Assembly (NCBI GenBank): GCA_022661535.1
Contig: JAKULF010000001.1
Coordinates: 2,666,001-2,730,000 of the forward strand
DNA length: 64,000 bases
DNA from: Eutypa lata
Taxonomy: Eukaryota > Ascomycota > Sordariomycetes > Xylariales > Diatrypaceae
Direction of reading: 5' to 3'
The notes beneath the pieces were generated by a model. It saw only the letters and a list, made by a program, of their open reading frames with translations. It did not search any database and was not told the DNA's origin. Of the stretch, positions 47,077 to 59,102 are shown piece by piece (within the stretch, counting starts at the first letter, position 1; the number at the start of each line of letters is the position of its first letter). The position numbers and the translations under genes were made by a program.

Positions 47077-50000
47077 TTAGGAGAAGTGTTGTCGAATGAT
47101 TTCCTGTCCTTGAGGGGTAAAGTGCTGTTGTAGCAACGGCATTGGGTCGACGTTTGCCGCCTGCAGTAGTATTTGGACCGCTCTTGCCACACGGGTTCCC
47201 AATTGCCCATGGAGCATATCTGCTTCCAAGGCTTGTCCGACATAGACGAATACCTTATCCACCTGGCTCGTCACAGCTGGGTTTTGCCTGTAGCCAATGT
47301 TAGAACGGACCATCGCCGAATGTTTTCAAACTAGTATCATTTCTGTAGAATATGATTCTAAAATGGGTTGAATAACTTACTGCTCAATGAGTTCAACAAG
47401 GTAGCCATACGCGTAGGGTGCGGCCTCCTCGTCATTAGTGACAGGGAGTGTATTAATCCTAACATGCCAATCAATATCAAGATCACTCTAGGGAAGAAGT
47501 GTACCATCCTTACCATTGTGCTGCGATAGCCTGAGTATCTGGGACACCCTGTTTGTTAAAGTGAAGGATCTTTGCAATGGCGGCACATGCATTCTCTGTT
47601 TAAACTGTTAGTACTTTACCCAACAAGCCTCACGGGATTCCGCTGCAGCAAAAAAGAAGCAGTTATGAGTATAGGGGGGTACACATCAACATACCTGTAG
47701 CATACACGGCATCCTCACCACGTGCATCTGGTATCTGTGTGGCTTGGAACAGATAAGGTATCGACGTAGCTAAGAACTGGGACCATGGAGCGCCCCCGCG
47801 ATGGGCGGCAACGCCAATGCCATAACTATTAAGGTGTCGTTAGCGAAACAACGTAGTCATAAGAGCGTTCATAAATTGTATTTTTTTTTTATAATCTCAG
47901 CCTTGAGCTTCAGAAAACGATTGAACACTGTCGAGGAATCGGGTTCATAGGCCAACTTACGCAGCAGCTTGCCGAATAGCGGCAGACTGGTCTTTGCATC
48001 CTTCTAGGAGGGCAGTGCTAATGGCTTGAGCATAACGGACGCTTTCGGCTCCGCAATACTCGAGGACGTCATCCATGATGCAGAGCCCCCACTGGCGTTG
48101 GGTTGGGTCGGTTGACGTAAGGAAGCTTTCGTAGGTGCCCATCAGACGCTCCCAAGGCGGAAGGAAAATTGGGCCATGGTTCTTGAAGATAGAGTGGAAC
48201 GCCTTGTTCATGTCTGACAACAACGTCTGGTCGTCCTCGATAGCAAGCATGAGCTCCTCGGCCTCGTCTTCAGCATCCTCGGCAGTGGTGCCCTCCTTGT
48301 CTTCCTCACGCTGGGCGACACGGTCCTTGTAATCTTCAATGGCAGAGTGAACGCCGTCGATAAACTTGTTCATGTGCTCTTGGGTCAAGCAATCCTTTCC
48401 GATGACTTCAACTGACTCATAGAAGCACTGGTACATCTCGGCCAACGCATCAATAGCAGGTTCTGCCGTCAGCACCTCTAGTAGTTTATCAACCGTCCCG
48501 GCCCATAGACCGCGAAGTTGGTCGGAAGTAGGACCAAACGCTTTCTTATACGAGCTGAGAAGCTGGGGCACCAACTTCGCCGAGATGAAGCGGACAGGAT
48601 CGTGGAAAAAGAAGGCAAGGCCGGGCAAAGCGATCTTCTCCATGACTTCCGCCACATACGGAGCAAAGTTCGCCTCCAGTGTCTGAGCGTAAACAACGAG
48701 AAGCTCGATAGCCATATGCTTATCGTCCATGGTACTCGTTCTGATACCGATCATCTTACCTTTGAGAGGTACTAGCTCCCAGCCATCTTCTTGCTGGATC
48801 TGTTCGATCTCGTCATCATTCTCTAGGAGCTGAATGTCAGCCTTCGCGCTAGCCAATTCAAGCAAGGGTGGCATGACGTTTGGCAAGAAACGCAAGAAAT
48901 CGGCGCCTAGGACTCTGCACATGCGTCCCCAGCAATGCATTAGATATTGTGCCTGGGGATCGTCGGCATCGGTAATGCTGGATTGAATCTTGGCTAGAAG
49001 CTCGACCAAAGTCAAAGCATCATTTCCGAGACGTTCTTTCCCAACAGCCAGGGCTATAAGCGTAGCACATTCCATGGCTTTTGCACGAAGTAGTCGAAAT
49101 TCCTTGTCATTCTCGCGTTGAAGGACATTAACGAGCAATGGCATCAAAGTATCATAGTACTTGGAAAATGCAGCTTCTGCAGCATCGGCGATGGTAGCAA
49201 TGGTAGACAATGCCTGTTCTTGAACATACCGCTTATCGTTCTGAAGTAACTGGAAGAGGTGAGATAGTAGGTCATCAAGGTATGGCTCGAGTATGTTCTT
49301 TTCTGCCTCCTCACAAAAGTTAACAAGGGCAGCGGCAGCATGGGCTTTAACGCGGCCTTCAGGGGAGTTCAGGACAGGAATGATTGCCCTCAGGACCGTA
49401 TCGTAGTGTTCTTTTTGCATTGTCGGCGCAAAATCTGTGCTCATCTGACCAAGAGCTTGACAACCAGCCCAACGAACCCGAGGATGGGGATCCTTCAAGG
49501 CAGGAACAACAATGTCTAGAACCTGGCTCAGCTCCTTAACCATAAGTTCGCGGCAACCCTCGGAGATAGCAGAGATAGCCATGAGAGCGGCGTGACGGTC
49601 TCTCCAGGCCATCGAGGTCATCATTCTAGGAAGCCAGTGAAAGGTCGGAGCAAGGATTGTCTCTCCACCTAGCTTGTTGGCCAACCTGTCCATACACTGC
49701 TCACCAGCCACATGATTCAAATCACTCTCCTCTTGATCAAAATCGTCTGAGCTAAGCCACTCGGCAGCATCATCGTCATCTTCACCTAGATCCGTCATCA
49801 AACTGAGACACTGGGTGATCATATCGGTCGTGTATGATTGATCTTTCCGGCATATGGAAGGGGCGTAATCGGCGAAGGTGGCCATGAGCTCAAGAGCATT
49901 CTGGCGTGATATGTCGCTTAAGTCTTTATCCTGAATAACACCGATGCTGAACACAACAAGATTATGGAAAAGTGGCTTAAACATCTTCGGGGATGCCTCG

Positions 50001-51062
50001 GCAAGTTCGATGAGAGCAAGAAGCGCTTTGCTAAGATCGTCGGAATCGTGGGAGTCCTTGATAGGAGGAAGGATATTGAGGACATCCGGGAGGAGGGAGA
50101 AGTACTTGACTTGGCTCTTCTTGGGAATGCTTCGGAAGAAGGATGCGAAAGCTTCCATAGCCGTAAGACGAACAGAAACTGAATCGTCCTTGAACCCCCT
50201 GTTAAAGGCCTCGAGCACTGCGCCCTCATGTTGCTTCTCGATGATACCTGGCGTGGTCGCGAACACTCGATAGGCAGTCTCACGCTTGCCTGCATCGGGT
50301 GCCATGCTGAGGTTGAACAGCACCGCTAATATTTCAGGCCATTGCTGATCTGGTATGAGGTTAGAGAAAACGCTCGGCTTAGCGAGGCAACGGGTGCGGG
50401 TATAACGTGGTTTATGCGCAACTATGCGATAAGTTGGTAGGCCTTTGCGCGCCATTGTGATGATTGCAGTGTGTGCAGATGTGTGTAGGGTTTTGTTATA
50501 AGGCGCTTGATAGTAGGTGACGATCGACGCATAAAGATACGGGGACAGGGATGTAGAAGAGACCATTATACTAACTATTTTCAGAGTACTGCCTTGCTAC
50601 ATCGGCAACAGCATCACTTATTTTATTCCTAACCGTGCGGTCGGTTTCATTGGCTAGGTTTTCTAGCAGCTTCTGCCTGATGACGGTTGCTGAATCGGCG
50701 CCTAAGGAGATGAAGATCTCTGTGTTCTCGCCCTTGTCGTTCTTGCGTGTCTTGGAGGCTATCCGGCGGAATATAACGGCGGCAAACGATCGAAGCTTGA
50801 GTCAAAGGTGAAGTGTCAGTACAAGATAGATCAAGAGTCATTCAGAGGTGCATAGGTGTATAGGTGCATAGATGCGTACCGAAACATCGCTTGAGTTGGA
50901 TATGTGCTCAGCTAGGCCTAGTAGTAGATACTCAGGTCTTGTATTCACCCAGGTATTCTGTAGGTAATCTTCTGCCTGAGACCGTATCGCATTGTCCGGC
51001 GACTGCAGAGCTTGTAAAGTCTGCGTCAACTCATTATATGTATCCGTTCCGAGCATCGACAT
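47077..51062 (-). CDS. KAP121: Karyopherin beta, KAP121/PSE1 (importin-5) family
   Basis: Seven exons on the minus strand: 51062-50880, 50795-50576, 50349-47961, 47825-47695, 47595-47514, 47458-47381 and 47287-47077, giving 1097 aa, the normal size for Kap121/importin-5. The protein is a chain of HEAT repeats. Landmarks are [36 protein letters not shown], the acidic insert [86 protein letters not shown] and [13 protein letters not shown]. The family carries ribosomal proteins, histones and other cargoes into the nucleus in a Ran-GTP dependent way. All six introns keep phase and restore family sequence. Intron 2 is 226 bp and contains an ATG (50455) whose frame runs open into exon 3. I treat this as chance. 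Confidence 0.93.
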
Positions 51063-52787
51063 GTTCGACCAGCAAGTCCTAGCTACCTAAAAATTAGGTA
51101 GGTAGGGAGGTATGGAGGTGCTGTGGGTGGATGGATTCTGTCGGGTCAGAGCAATCCAGAAAGATGAAGACGAAGAATTATCTACCAAGCCAATCCGTCT
51201 GATATATCGAATTGACCTAACTGAGTGGCTAGGACACAAAAAAATAAAATAAAACGTTATGGAATCCGTTTTATTGTGGTGCTGGTTGTTGTAATAGTAA
51301 TGGGTTTATTTATTTTGGAGGGGTGAGTGTTGTTGGGTATCGTCGATGAAAAAGTTGAAAGTTCAAGTCGGGAATTGCTCGTTGCCCCGCAATATTTTGT
51401 CTGTTAACGCGGTCCCCCTCTCTTCTTAAAAGCTGTCAAGTAGGTAGCAAGGTATAATACTACCACAGCAAAAATAAAAAAGATAAGATCAAATTAAATT
51501 GAAAAATTAAATTAAAAAGGGAGAAAGGAAAGCTGTGAATAGCTACGAGTTAGTGGAAGAGACCCACATACACACGTGTATAAGGATTTGCACGATTGGA
51601 ATCACCGTGACTCTTTTGGTACATACATACCTAGACCTAGATGCGTGATTGTGATTGTACACGCTGGTACTTGCTTGTTGCAAGGTCTTAATAACGTTAG
51701 GCAGGTAGATAATAACGCGAAAAAATGTCAATCGGTTAAAGTTGTTTTTATTATTGTTTCATGTATCCCCCCGCCTTGCGCTCTGCTATCAGAAAAAAGA
51801 TAAGTTTTCCTCTACCCCTCCAGCCTTCCAGAATTCTGTAAATTTACATAGGTGGACCGTGCTTCTATGTAGGTATGTATTTAACATGTATAGGTATAAG
51901 AAGAGTAGAGAGGGTCCAGGAATTTGTTAGATAAATATTAGGTTTAACTACATGTATACATAAACTAAATTACAACCATATATGGTGATATTGTCCAGAT
52001 ACGAAAACATATCGATCTGCATACATATAATGATAACAATGACGGATGGTGACGCCGTGTCGGGCTATAGGCTTGTCATGAGAGGGGTGCTCCTTGGGTT
52101 CAGGTGCTCAAGTGTCTGGATGCGACAGTTCTACTCGCTAGAGGTAGAAGCGCAGGCCAAGACTTTGATAGTTGATCCGTACATTCAAGAATTGACCTTT
52201 AGATAGGTACCTGCCTAGGTAATACCCCATCCAAGTAATTCATCTATCCTTTAACACCGAGTCACTTGGAAATTCCCTTTCTCTGATTCTAATTGATGAG
52301 ACTCAAGGAAGACCAGACATATTTGTAGGTGGCCATGAATGAAATTCCCTATCTTACCTTACGTCACTACTAGAGCTCTAAGTACTATCACCCCCGCTAA
52401 TCGCTAATTGCTTCAGTCTTCGCAGCTTGCAGCTTGCATATCGCATCTTGCATCTTGCATCTTGCATCTCAGTACCCCCAGGTCCAGGCCAAACATAACA
52501 ACCCCCATGATCCGGTGAATCCAAGATGCATTCATAGCTTTTCTCTCTACTTCAATTCGGTTAAGCATGAAGATTGCCCCTTAGGGTAGGAAGTCAGCTT
52601 TTGTGTTCAAGGTACCTACCTAGAGCTACAGATCCTATAAAGTTCGATTCTCACATATACTCGTTGTAAAGACCTACGGCGCATCGCAACACTTATCTAC
52701 ATTTTGTCTTCTCGAAATTTCCAAGGATTCTTGTCAACTTTCTTCCGATACGAGCAGAAACTACATCCGTCGTAATCCGTCGCAAAC
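51063..52787. other. Divergent spacer between KAP121 and SDS23
   Basis: KAP121 (minus) and SDS23 (plus) diverge across 1.7 kb. I see no gene. AT-rich tracts lie at 51240-51320 and 51460-51530, and a 7-bp tandem repeat lies at 52422-52470. Confidence 0.5.
52422..52470. repeat. CTTGCAT tandem repeat upstream of SDS23
   Basis: Imperfect copies of cttgcat/cttgcag run for about 49 bp, roughly 320 bp before the SDS23 start. It is the second GCAT-rich tandem repeat that lies 5' of a gene in this window. Confidence 0.8.
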
Positions 52788-54382
52788 ATGGAACCGATCC
52801 CCATCAATCCCAGGCAGAGTAGGGAGTCGGTGAAGGAAACCAGTATCTCGCCCCCTCCCCCACAGCGAACCGGCTCGTCTTCCAGCCTACACAAGATCAC
52901 CCATGGTTCTAGCTATCGCCAAAGCTTCGCAGAGAATCTCCGAGGCCTACCAGCTTCTCCAAGATCCCAGCGACACCCCTCCCTTACTCAATCCGCCATA
53001 CAAGACCTCCTAAATCACCCACCCGCGTCAAGACCACAGAACCCACGCTTCGCTGGGAGAGATTGGAGAGATATTGCTATTGGAGAACTTGTAACTCGTG
53101 AGGATGTAAAATGGGTTGATCTGGATACAAGCGTCGAGGATGCTACAATGGTCGGTCTATCCACTCCAGTTCAACTGCATGGGTTGGAATTCAAATGCTT
53201 ATTCTATCCCCTTCCTAGGCCCTCCTCAGAAATACTTCAAGCAATGTAGTTCTAGTCCGAGAAAACGCCACTTCTACAAAACCCATCTGGACCTTCGACT
53301 ACAATGACCTAAATGCTTACATCCTGGTGGTTGTGGGGCTAGCCCACCCGCCTGAAGATCTAGTGGCATTATATGATGACCTAGCAAAGAAGGCCCAGTC
53401 GCGAACAAGCATCCCTCTGAGACGTATTCAGCCCATATGCCGGCAAGAGTCTTTGGTCTCCTTGCAAGGCGATGCAGATCTTGCCAAGGCTATCGAGGTG
53501 TTTGGCAGTGGGATACATCGACTCTGGGTCACCAACCCCGCTGGTGAGGTGGTCGGTATCTTGAGCCAGTTAAAACTTCTCGAGTTTTTCTGGAACGAGG
53601 GTGTCAACTTTCCGGCCATCGATGACCTCTATCCAAGACTTTTACGCGATCTTAGTATAGGTTCTCAGCAAATCATAGCTGTCAAGTGAGTTTTCAGCCC
53701 ATCCCCTCCCCCCAAAAAATAGAATGATATCTTACTATATCACAGCGCAGATAGTCCACTTGCGGATGCCTTGAAGCTCATGAGCGAGGAAGGCTTGACA
53801 AGTATAGCCGTCGTCGACAATCAATCCAACGTCGTAGGCAATATCTCCACCGCCGATGTCAATCTCCTAACGAATGCCACGAGTCTACCCTTGTTGCAGT
53901 CTTCCTGTTTACATTTCATTTCAGTCATTCTCACCGAGCGCGGTGTTGAGAAGGGCAAAGACTCGTTCCCCGTGTTCTATGTAAACCCTTATTCGACACT
54001 TGCGCATACAGTAGCAAAGCTTACTGCGACACATTCTCACAGGATGTGGATTGTCGAATCTGCATCCCCATCTCCTTCTGCCCCAGCAACACCACTGCTT
54101 GCACCCACCATCGTAACGCCTAACAACCCATCAACCTCACAGAATTCACTCGTTGGGAATCAATTCCCTTCGTCATCGGGAGGCTCCCTTCCTGGATCTG
54201 GGCTGTCCGGTCGTCTCATCGGTGTTGTCACCCTGACCGATGTTCTCAATCTGTTTGCCAGAACGACCGGTCTCCACCCTACGGACCCAAGCGAGCAGCG
54301 TGCTAGGAGACGAAGAAGTTCCAGCAGCTCTCTACGGCCATCCTTGGACTCATCGCGCGCAAGCCTTGATATCCGTCGTTAG
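52788..54382 (+). CDS. SDS23: SDS23/Moc1-type CBS-domain protein
   Basis: Three exons: 52788-53150, 53219-53685 and 53746-54382, giving 488 aa. A Ser/Pro-rich N-terminus is followed by four CBS motifs. The first starts near residue 93 ([16 protein letters not shown]). The second contains [22 protein letters not shown], the third [28 protein letters not shown], and the fourth [12 protein letters not shown] and, after a Ser/Pro insert, [17 protein letters not shown]. The C-terminal tail is basic and Ser-rich ([13 protein letters not shown]). SDS23 proteins bind and restrain PP2A-type phosphatases and link nutrients to mitotic entry and sexual differentiation in fission yeast. The acceptor at 53217-53218 (after a pyrimidine tract) was preferred over one at 53248-53249 because it adds [16 protein letters not shown], which fits the family, and keeps phase 0. 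Confidence 0.9.
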
Positions 54383-56741
54383 CCTACATCTACCCACACA
54401 ACTACAACATCTGAAGCATGCATTATGGTGTTAAACGAACCGTTTTCAGTTTCTTGATGACACTCACCTATGATTAAGCTACGACAGTGCAAGCTAAGAA
54501 AGTCGAGGGTGAAGGTATTTCTATTATCTTATGTTTGGACCGGAGGCGTAGCACCGTCTCGTGGGGGGTTCTCTACATCATAACACTGATATTTATGATT
54601 ACGAACTGCGGCGTCGCGTTATTCTGTTAATTTGATTGGTGTTATATTTGGCTGGACCTGGGCAGCCTCAATCTCTGTTTACAATCACCCCTTGTCCTCG
54701 GCTGTCAGGCCGGAGTTTCGGGGATTTCGGCAAGAAATGATTATTTGTTGACACGAAGGCTTGAACAAGATGAAGACGGATAACTAGGCTTTATTAATCA
54801 AATTCTCCCTTCTATCTTTAGGAGATAACACAATTGTCTTATCGAACTTGCCTCGTGATATACATCTTAAAATTGTGTGTGATTGTGCCATGAGCAGGCT
54901 TTGCCTTTTTGCGAAGATCACGAGCCATAGATACATACTTCGAAAGTAGTCTATAAGAAGTCGTTGCTATAAGTCCTGCCATTGCACAATAGCTACAAAA
55001 TGATTGGTTATCCTACGCCTAAGATGTAAGGTATTGTCTGAGGATAATACTAGTCTATCCTTAGGAGTAAATTGTGAAAGCTCGTGTTTGAAGGGCATTG
55101 TTTATGGATGTAGAGGCACAGGAAGAGCTTTGCTCCAGTGCTCAGGTTTGGGTTTTGAATTGAAACGCCCAAGCTATCATATCAATATTGGCATCATAAG
55201 AATGGTATCTCCTGCAGTGAAGATATGGTTGGAATCCCCTGCCCCTACCACGGATTTCTCACACAAAAATACTTGTCCAGCCAGATTTCCTGTTAATATT
55301 ATCATTCGCTGGTTCATCGCTGATCTCTGTATGCATTATAACGAAATAATAATAATAGTACGTGGCGACTTGCCCTTGATAACAAACAGATTCTGTTTCT
55401 TATGATCTATGATTCTAGATACATTAACTAAAGCCTAAACCACACATATTGTAACATAAGGGTAGCAAGAATAGTTGGGATTTCCCTTGGGTGCCAAAAA
55501 CAATAGCACATGTTCTGTAAGACACCAAGTGGAATCCTACATACGCATGCAGCATATTCACTTCTCTTCCTCAAGTCCAGGTGTAGACCAGGATCTTAAC
55601 GAAAAAAAGAAGAAAAAAACAGAAAGATATCCGCTACTCTCCACCTGAGTAACAGGAGAAAGAAAAGGTTCCAAAAATTGAGTTTTGTTTTGATTTGGTT
55701 TTCCAAAAATTTACATGTTATTTGTTTTCTCATGCTAAGTATTTCTGTTTCAAAAATTCCGCAAACACAAGTGTGTTGACAGTATGTCTGCGGTTTGCAT
55801 ATAAAATGCAGTAAGAATCAAGATAGAGAAATCTCAACCCAATTAACTGGCAGAAGAAAAACAAGGTATCCAAAAACGCCAGTATGGAGAGAGAAAGAGA
55901 AGAAAGAAGGTGAAAAGGGAGGGGTGGAACTGGCTTTAAATACCCCAAAGGCGGTCAGGGTGGTGATGGGTTTTTCTGCCACTTCTGCAGGCAGAAAATT
56001 TGTAGTACTTCGAAGGTGTATTTATCTTACTGTATGTAGTCTGGTGGTGACAGTATGTAGTTAAGTTACCTGCTATTGTGGTGGGATGAATTCAGGAGAG
56101 GGGTTGGCTGAGTGGTTACCCTAGGCATCCATGCAGACCACATACATTTGAACGTCCCAAGGTATTAGCACAATACAGCAATGTCGATGCATTCAGTTGA
56201 TCAATTATTGACATCATAATAGGAAGCCACACTATGAGCCAGCTCTAGGCACAATAAACTGTGTACCCATGCCATGTGCAATCAATCAAGGTCACCCATA
56301 TCAAGTCTCAACCACGCGGTGGCCAACTCGGACTCGTCATGTGAACTTCCACAATAAGTAGGATGATGGTACATAATGTGTTCAAATTTGCTAGGAACTA
56401 CAGTATTTCCTTGCAGCTTCAACATACTGTTCTCTACGATTCCTAAGCGATGTTTGCACAAGCCACTGTAGACAAGCAAGAAAATATGATAAAAGCAATC
56501 TAAATCAAATGGCCTATGATTATAATTACATGTAAGAAAAGTCCATCCCATCTAGCCTCAAAGTAATGCCAATACCTAACCCCCAAATCCGCGCAAAAGG
56601 GGTTACCCAATCTCAGGTGAAATTTTTCCAAAAGACGCCTACAGAAATCAATACCAGCGATTTCTGTCCCGGGAAAGGATTATTCTATAGAACCAACCAA
56701 GTTAGCATATGGATTCTACTACTACCGGGCAAAACTTAGAT
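54383..56741. other. Intergenic spacer, 2.4 kb
   Basis: No protein gene seen. The frame at 55004-55405 (133 codons) has no recognisable feature and no codon pattern that I can defend. A purine-rich stretch lies at 55600-55625. A tRNA-like relic at about 56098-56165 is listed separately. Confidence 0.45.
56098..56165 (+). repeat. tRNA-like relic with an exact A box
   Basis: TGGCTGAGTGG at 56105-56115 matches the RNA polymerase III A box. A weak B-box-like TTGAACGTCC follows 32 nt later at 56148-56157. No matching acceptor stem can be drawn, so this is not a working tRNA gene. It could be the decayed head of a tRNA-derived SINE or of an old tRNA copy. Confidence 0.35.
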
Positions 56742-57064
56742 CTACTCACTCCTGTTCGATTTTGGTTTCTTGGAAGCGTCTTTCCAGTGGTCATCCCACC
56801 CGTTTAGGTACTTCTTCATATCATTCCTCTCCGTCGTTCTACTCCAGCTTGTTGACGAGCTCTTGGACCCCTTGCTAGCAGTACTGCCATTCGTTGACCG
56901 GAGTTGCTGGGCATTGATAGGGTCATCCGAAGAGCTCGCCAGATAGAAAGCTAGGCTTGGAGGCTGTCCGGCTTAAAATATGACTAAAATCAGTGGCGTC
57001 CTCGGCATAGGCAGATCCAGCACTCGAGGAGAGGAGGGTTGGCGACAGTGTACTCACATGGCAT
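56742..57064 (-). CDS. Small two-exon gene, 78 aa, family not recognised
   Basis: Two exons on the minus strand. The first is only 7 coding nucleotides (57064-57058, ATG CCA T). The second is 56971-56742, with an 86-bp intron between them (gtgagt donor, ttttaag acceptor). The spliced frame is open for 78 codons. It begins MPSGQPPSLAFYLASSSDDP, has a Ser/Thr-rich centre and ends in a charged, aromatic segment (RNDMKKYLNGWDDHWKDASK) and a basic tail. The Trp/Tyr-bearing C-terminal helix, the clean splice sites and a start right at the first exon argue that the gene is real. A donor-like gtgagtag overlaps the stop, so a further exon is possible, but joining to the nearest acceptors gives poor sequence. 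The function is unknown. Confidence 0.6.
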
Positions 57065-59102
57065 GATAGATTCGTTCGTTCTGACGATTTGCAGTCGTAG
57101 TATAAGCCAGGGTACTCTGTTTCAGTCGATTTATGACGTTCTAGCTTTATTGGTCTGTAAAGGAGACTAGGATGCGTGTGAAGTCATTTATGTATAGTAT
57201 ATATTTATGAGCTATCGTAAGGGGCTCGGTACCCACTGCAAGTGAGAGACTCGTGCATTTTATATCCTCCGTCCTCCTCGGAGGGAGCACGAAATGACAT
57301 GTTATTCCAAACATATTAAGCAACCCACGGCGGCGGTTTCACTCTAACACAGTCTCTCATTTAATGTGAGGACCGAAGAAAGCGCATCCGTGTCTTGACT
57401 TCCGGGCCTCTTTTCTTCTTGGCTCGGCGTTCTGGCAGATTGAGTAGGTGACCTGAGGCCCCCCTCCAGGAAACACTTTGCGAGAGCACAACTGCGCTGT
57501 CTGGGACTCTTTCGGCTGCAGGCCTCAAAGGGCCTGCCGAGTTGTTCTCCGTGTGTACTTAGGTAAGGAAGGTTTCGGCCTCAATTGGACGTTGAATGTT
57601 GTCGTATGATTGGCTAAATATGTTCCTTAGCGCGACGTAATCGTGTGTGCCATGATTGGTCACGAACTGCCCCTATTTAACTAGATGTCCGGACTTTATT
57701 GGTGGAGATGGGAATATCGGCCTCAAGGCCTCAGGGATTACCTACGTAGGTAGTCCTCAAGTGGCTGTACATTTTTGATGCCGAGTGGCGTAGCCTACCT
57801 TTCACTGCCTTGTAAAAACATACCTATGTGTGCTGACCTCTACCTTAGAGGCGGTGCTGTGGCAAACATGCCACAAGTGCAAATATGATTGTCTGGCAAC
57901 TTATAAGATTAATTTTAATTATGGTAATATAATTATATTAATCAGTTACCTTAAGCGGTACCATGTTAGCTCTGCTGCTAATAGGGTGCACTTACGCATC
58001 TTCATTCTGCTTTGTACGCAGCTCCTCCATGAAGCTATTATTTACATATATGGTTTCATAAAGAGGGATTAATTTTATTAATATTCTAACATTAAACAAG
58101 GCTGCTGTTTGACAGCCCTCATTGCTCTCGGATAAAGCATATAGCATCTTGAATACAAGCCTCATGATCCAGAACTTGAATCCATTCTTATATATATATA
58201 TATATATACTCTTTGGCCTGGTTTTTTTATTGGAGTTAAACTTCACACAAGGTAACAAGGAGCATCAAATTTCGTCACATAAGCTATATAACACTTCCGG
58301 CCTATTTAATATTAACATGTCCGTTTTATGCTAAAAGATATTCCTAGCATCTATGGCGCCCCGACCTAGGTCTACAGGCACAAGTGCCTTTCCGCCAATT
58401 CATCCAAATCTTGCTCTACCTTGCCATACCACTGTTACAAGCTTTCTGGAACCCCTTCGCGTCAACGTCAAGATCGAGGAGGTTACTACTAGAGGAACTG
58501 GGTGGCATAGAGACTTCATTGAAATGAGCGATGCAAAAGATTAGCAGTTTCGGACCAACATGATCCGATAGTCTCTTATCTGCACTTAAGTACAAGGCCC
58601 CCATAGTTATCCTGTTGCGTAAAAGTATTTTGAATGAAGTTCGTTATCGTTATCGTTTTCGAGTTTTATTTATATTTAGTTTAACTACCTACTTTATTTA
58701 AGCAACATTAATGGGTCGAAACATAGCTTTAGCATGAGGAACTGTCCGCGTCATTTTGGAGGCGCAGGTACTAGCAGCTAATACTGCTAGTAATAATATC
58801 GCGAATTATTATGTTAGGCACATAAGGGATACTAGATCTTGTCACAAATAACCTCTCAAGTCTATGGATGTTATTACTTCGTACTTGGAGCAAGTATAAT
58901 AAAGGGCGAAGGTCCCAAGGACCTAGTTGTGGCAGTGTTGCTATTATTCGTTTTCGTTTTCTCTTGCGGATCGTAGATTTAGAATACAAGACTCATGGTT
59001 TTATTATAAATGAATAGCGGACATATTTTACTTTTCGTGCTTCACACTAGATACTAACACCCACCTCGTTTACGTATCATTTCGCATCAGCTCATTTCCA
59101 CG
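57065..59102. other. Spacer with AT-rich block and TA microsatellite
   Basis: No gene supported. It contains the palindrome TACCTACGTAGGTA at 57739-57752, an AT-rich block from about 57890 to 58330 with (TA)10 at 58189-58208, and short overlapping frames at 57992-58334 that are artefacts of that composition. The distal part should hold the promoter of the secreted oxidase. Confidence 0.5.

Noticed and set aside
47957..50566. Single long frame as the complete karyopherin gene
   Set aside because: Its first 70 codons are intronic. Two upstream exons supply the proper N-terminus of Kap121.
55004..55405. 133-codon frame
   Set aside because: No domain, no signal or membrane feature and no support for a start.
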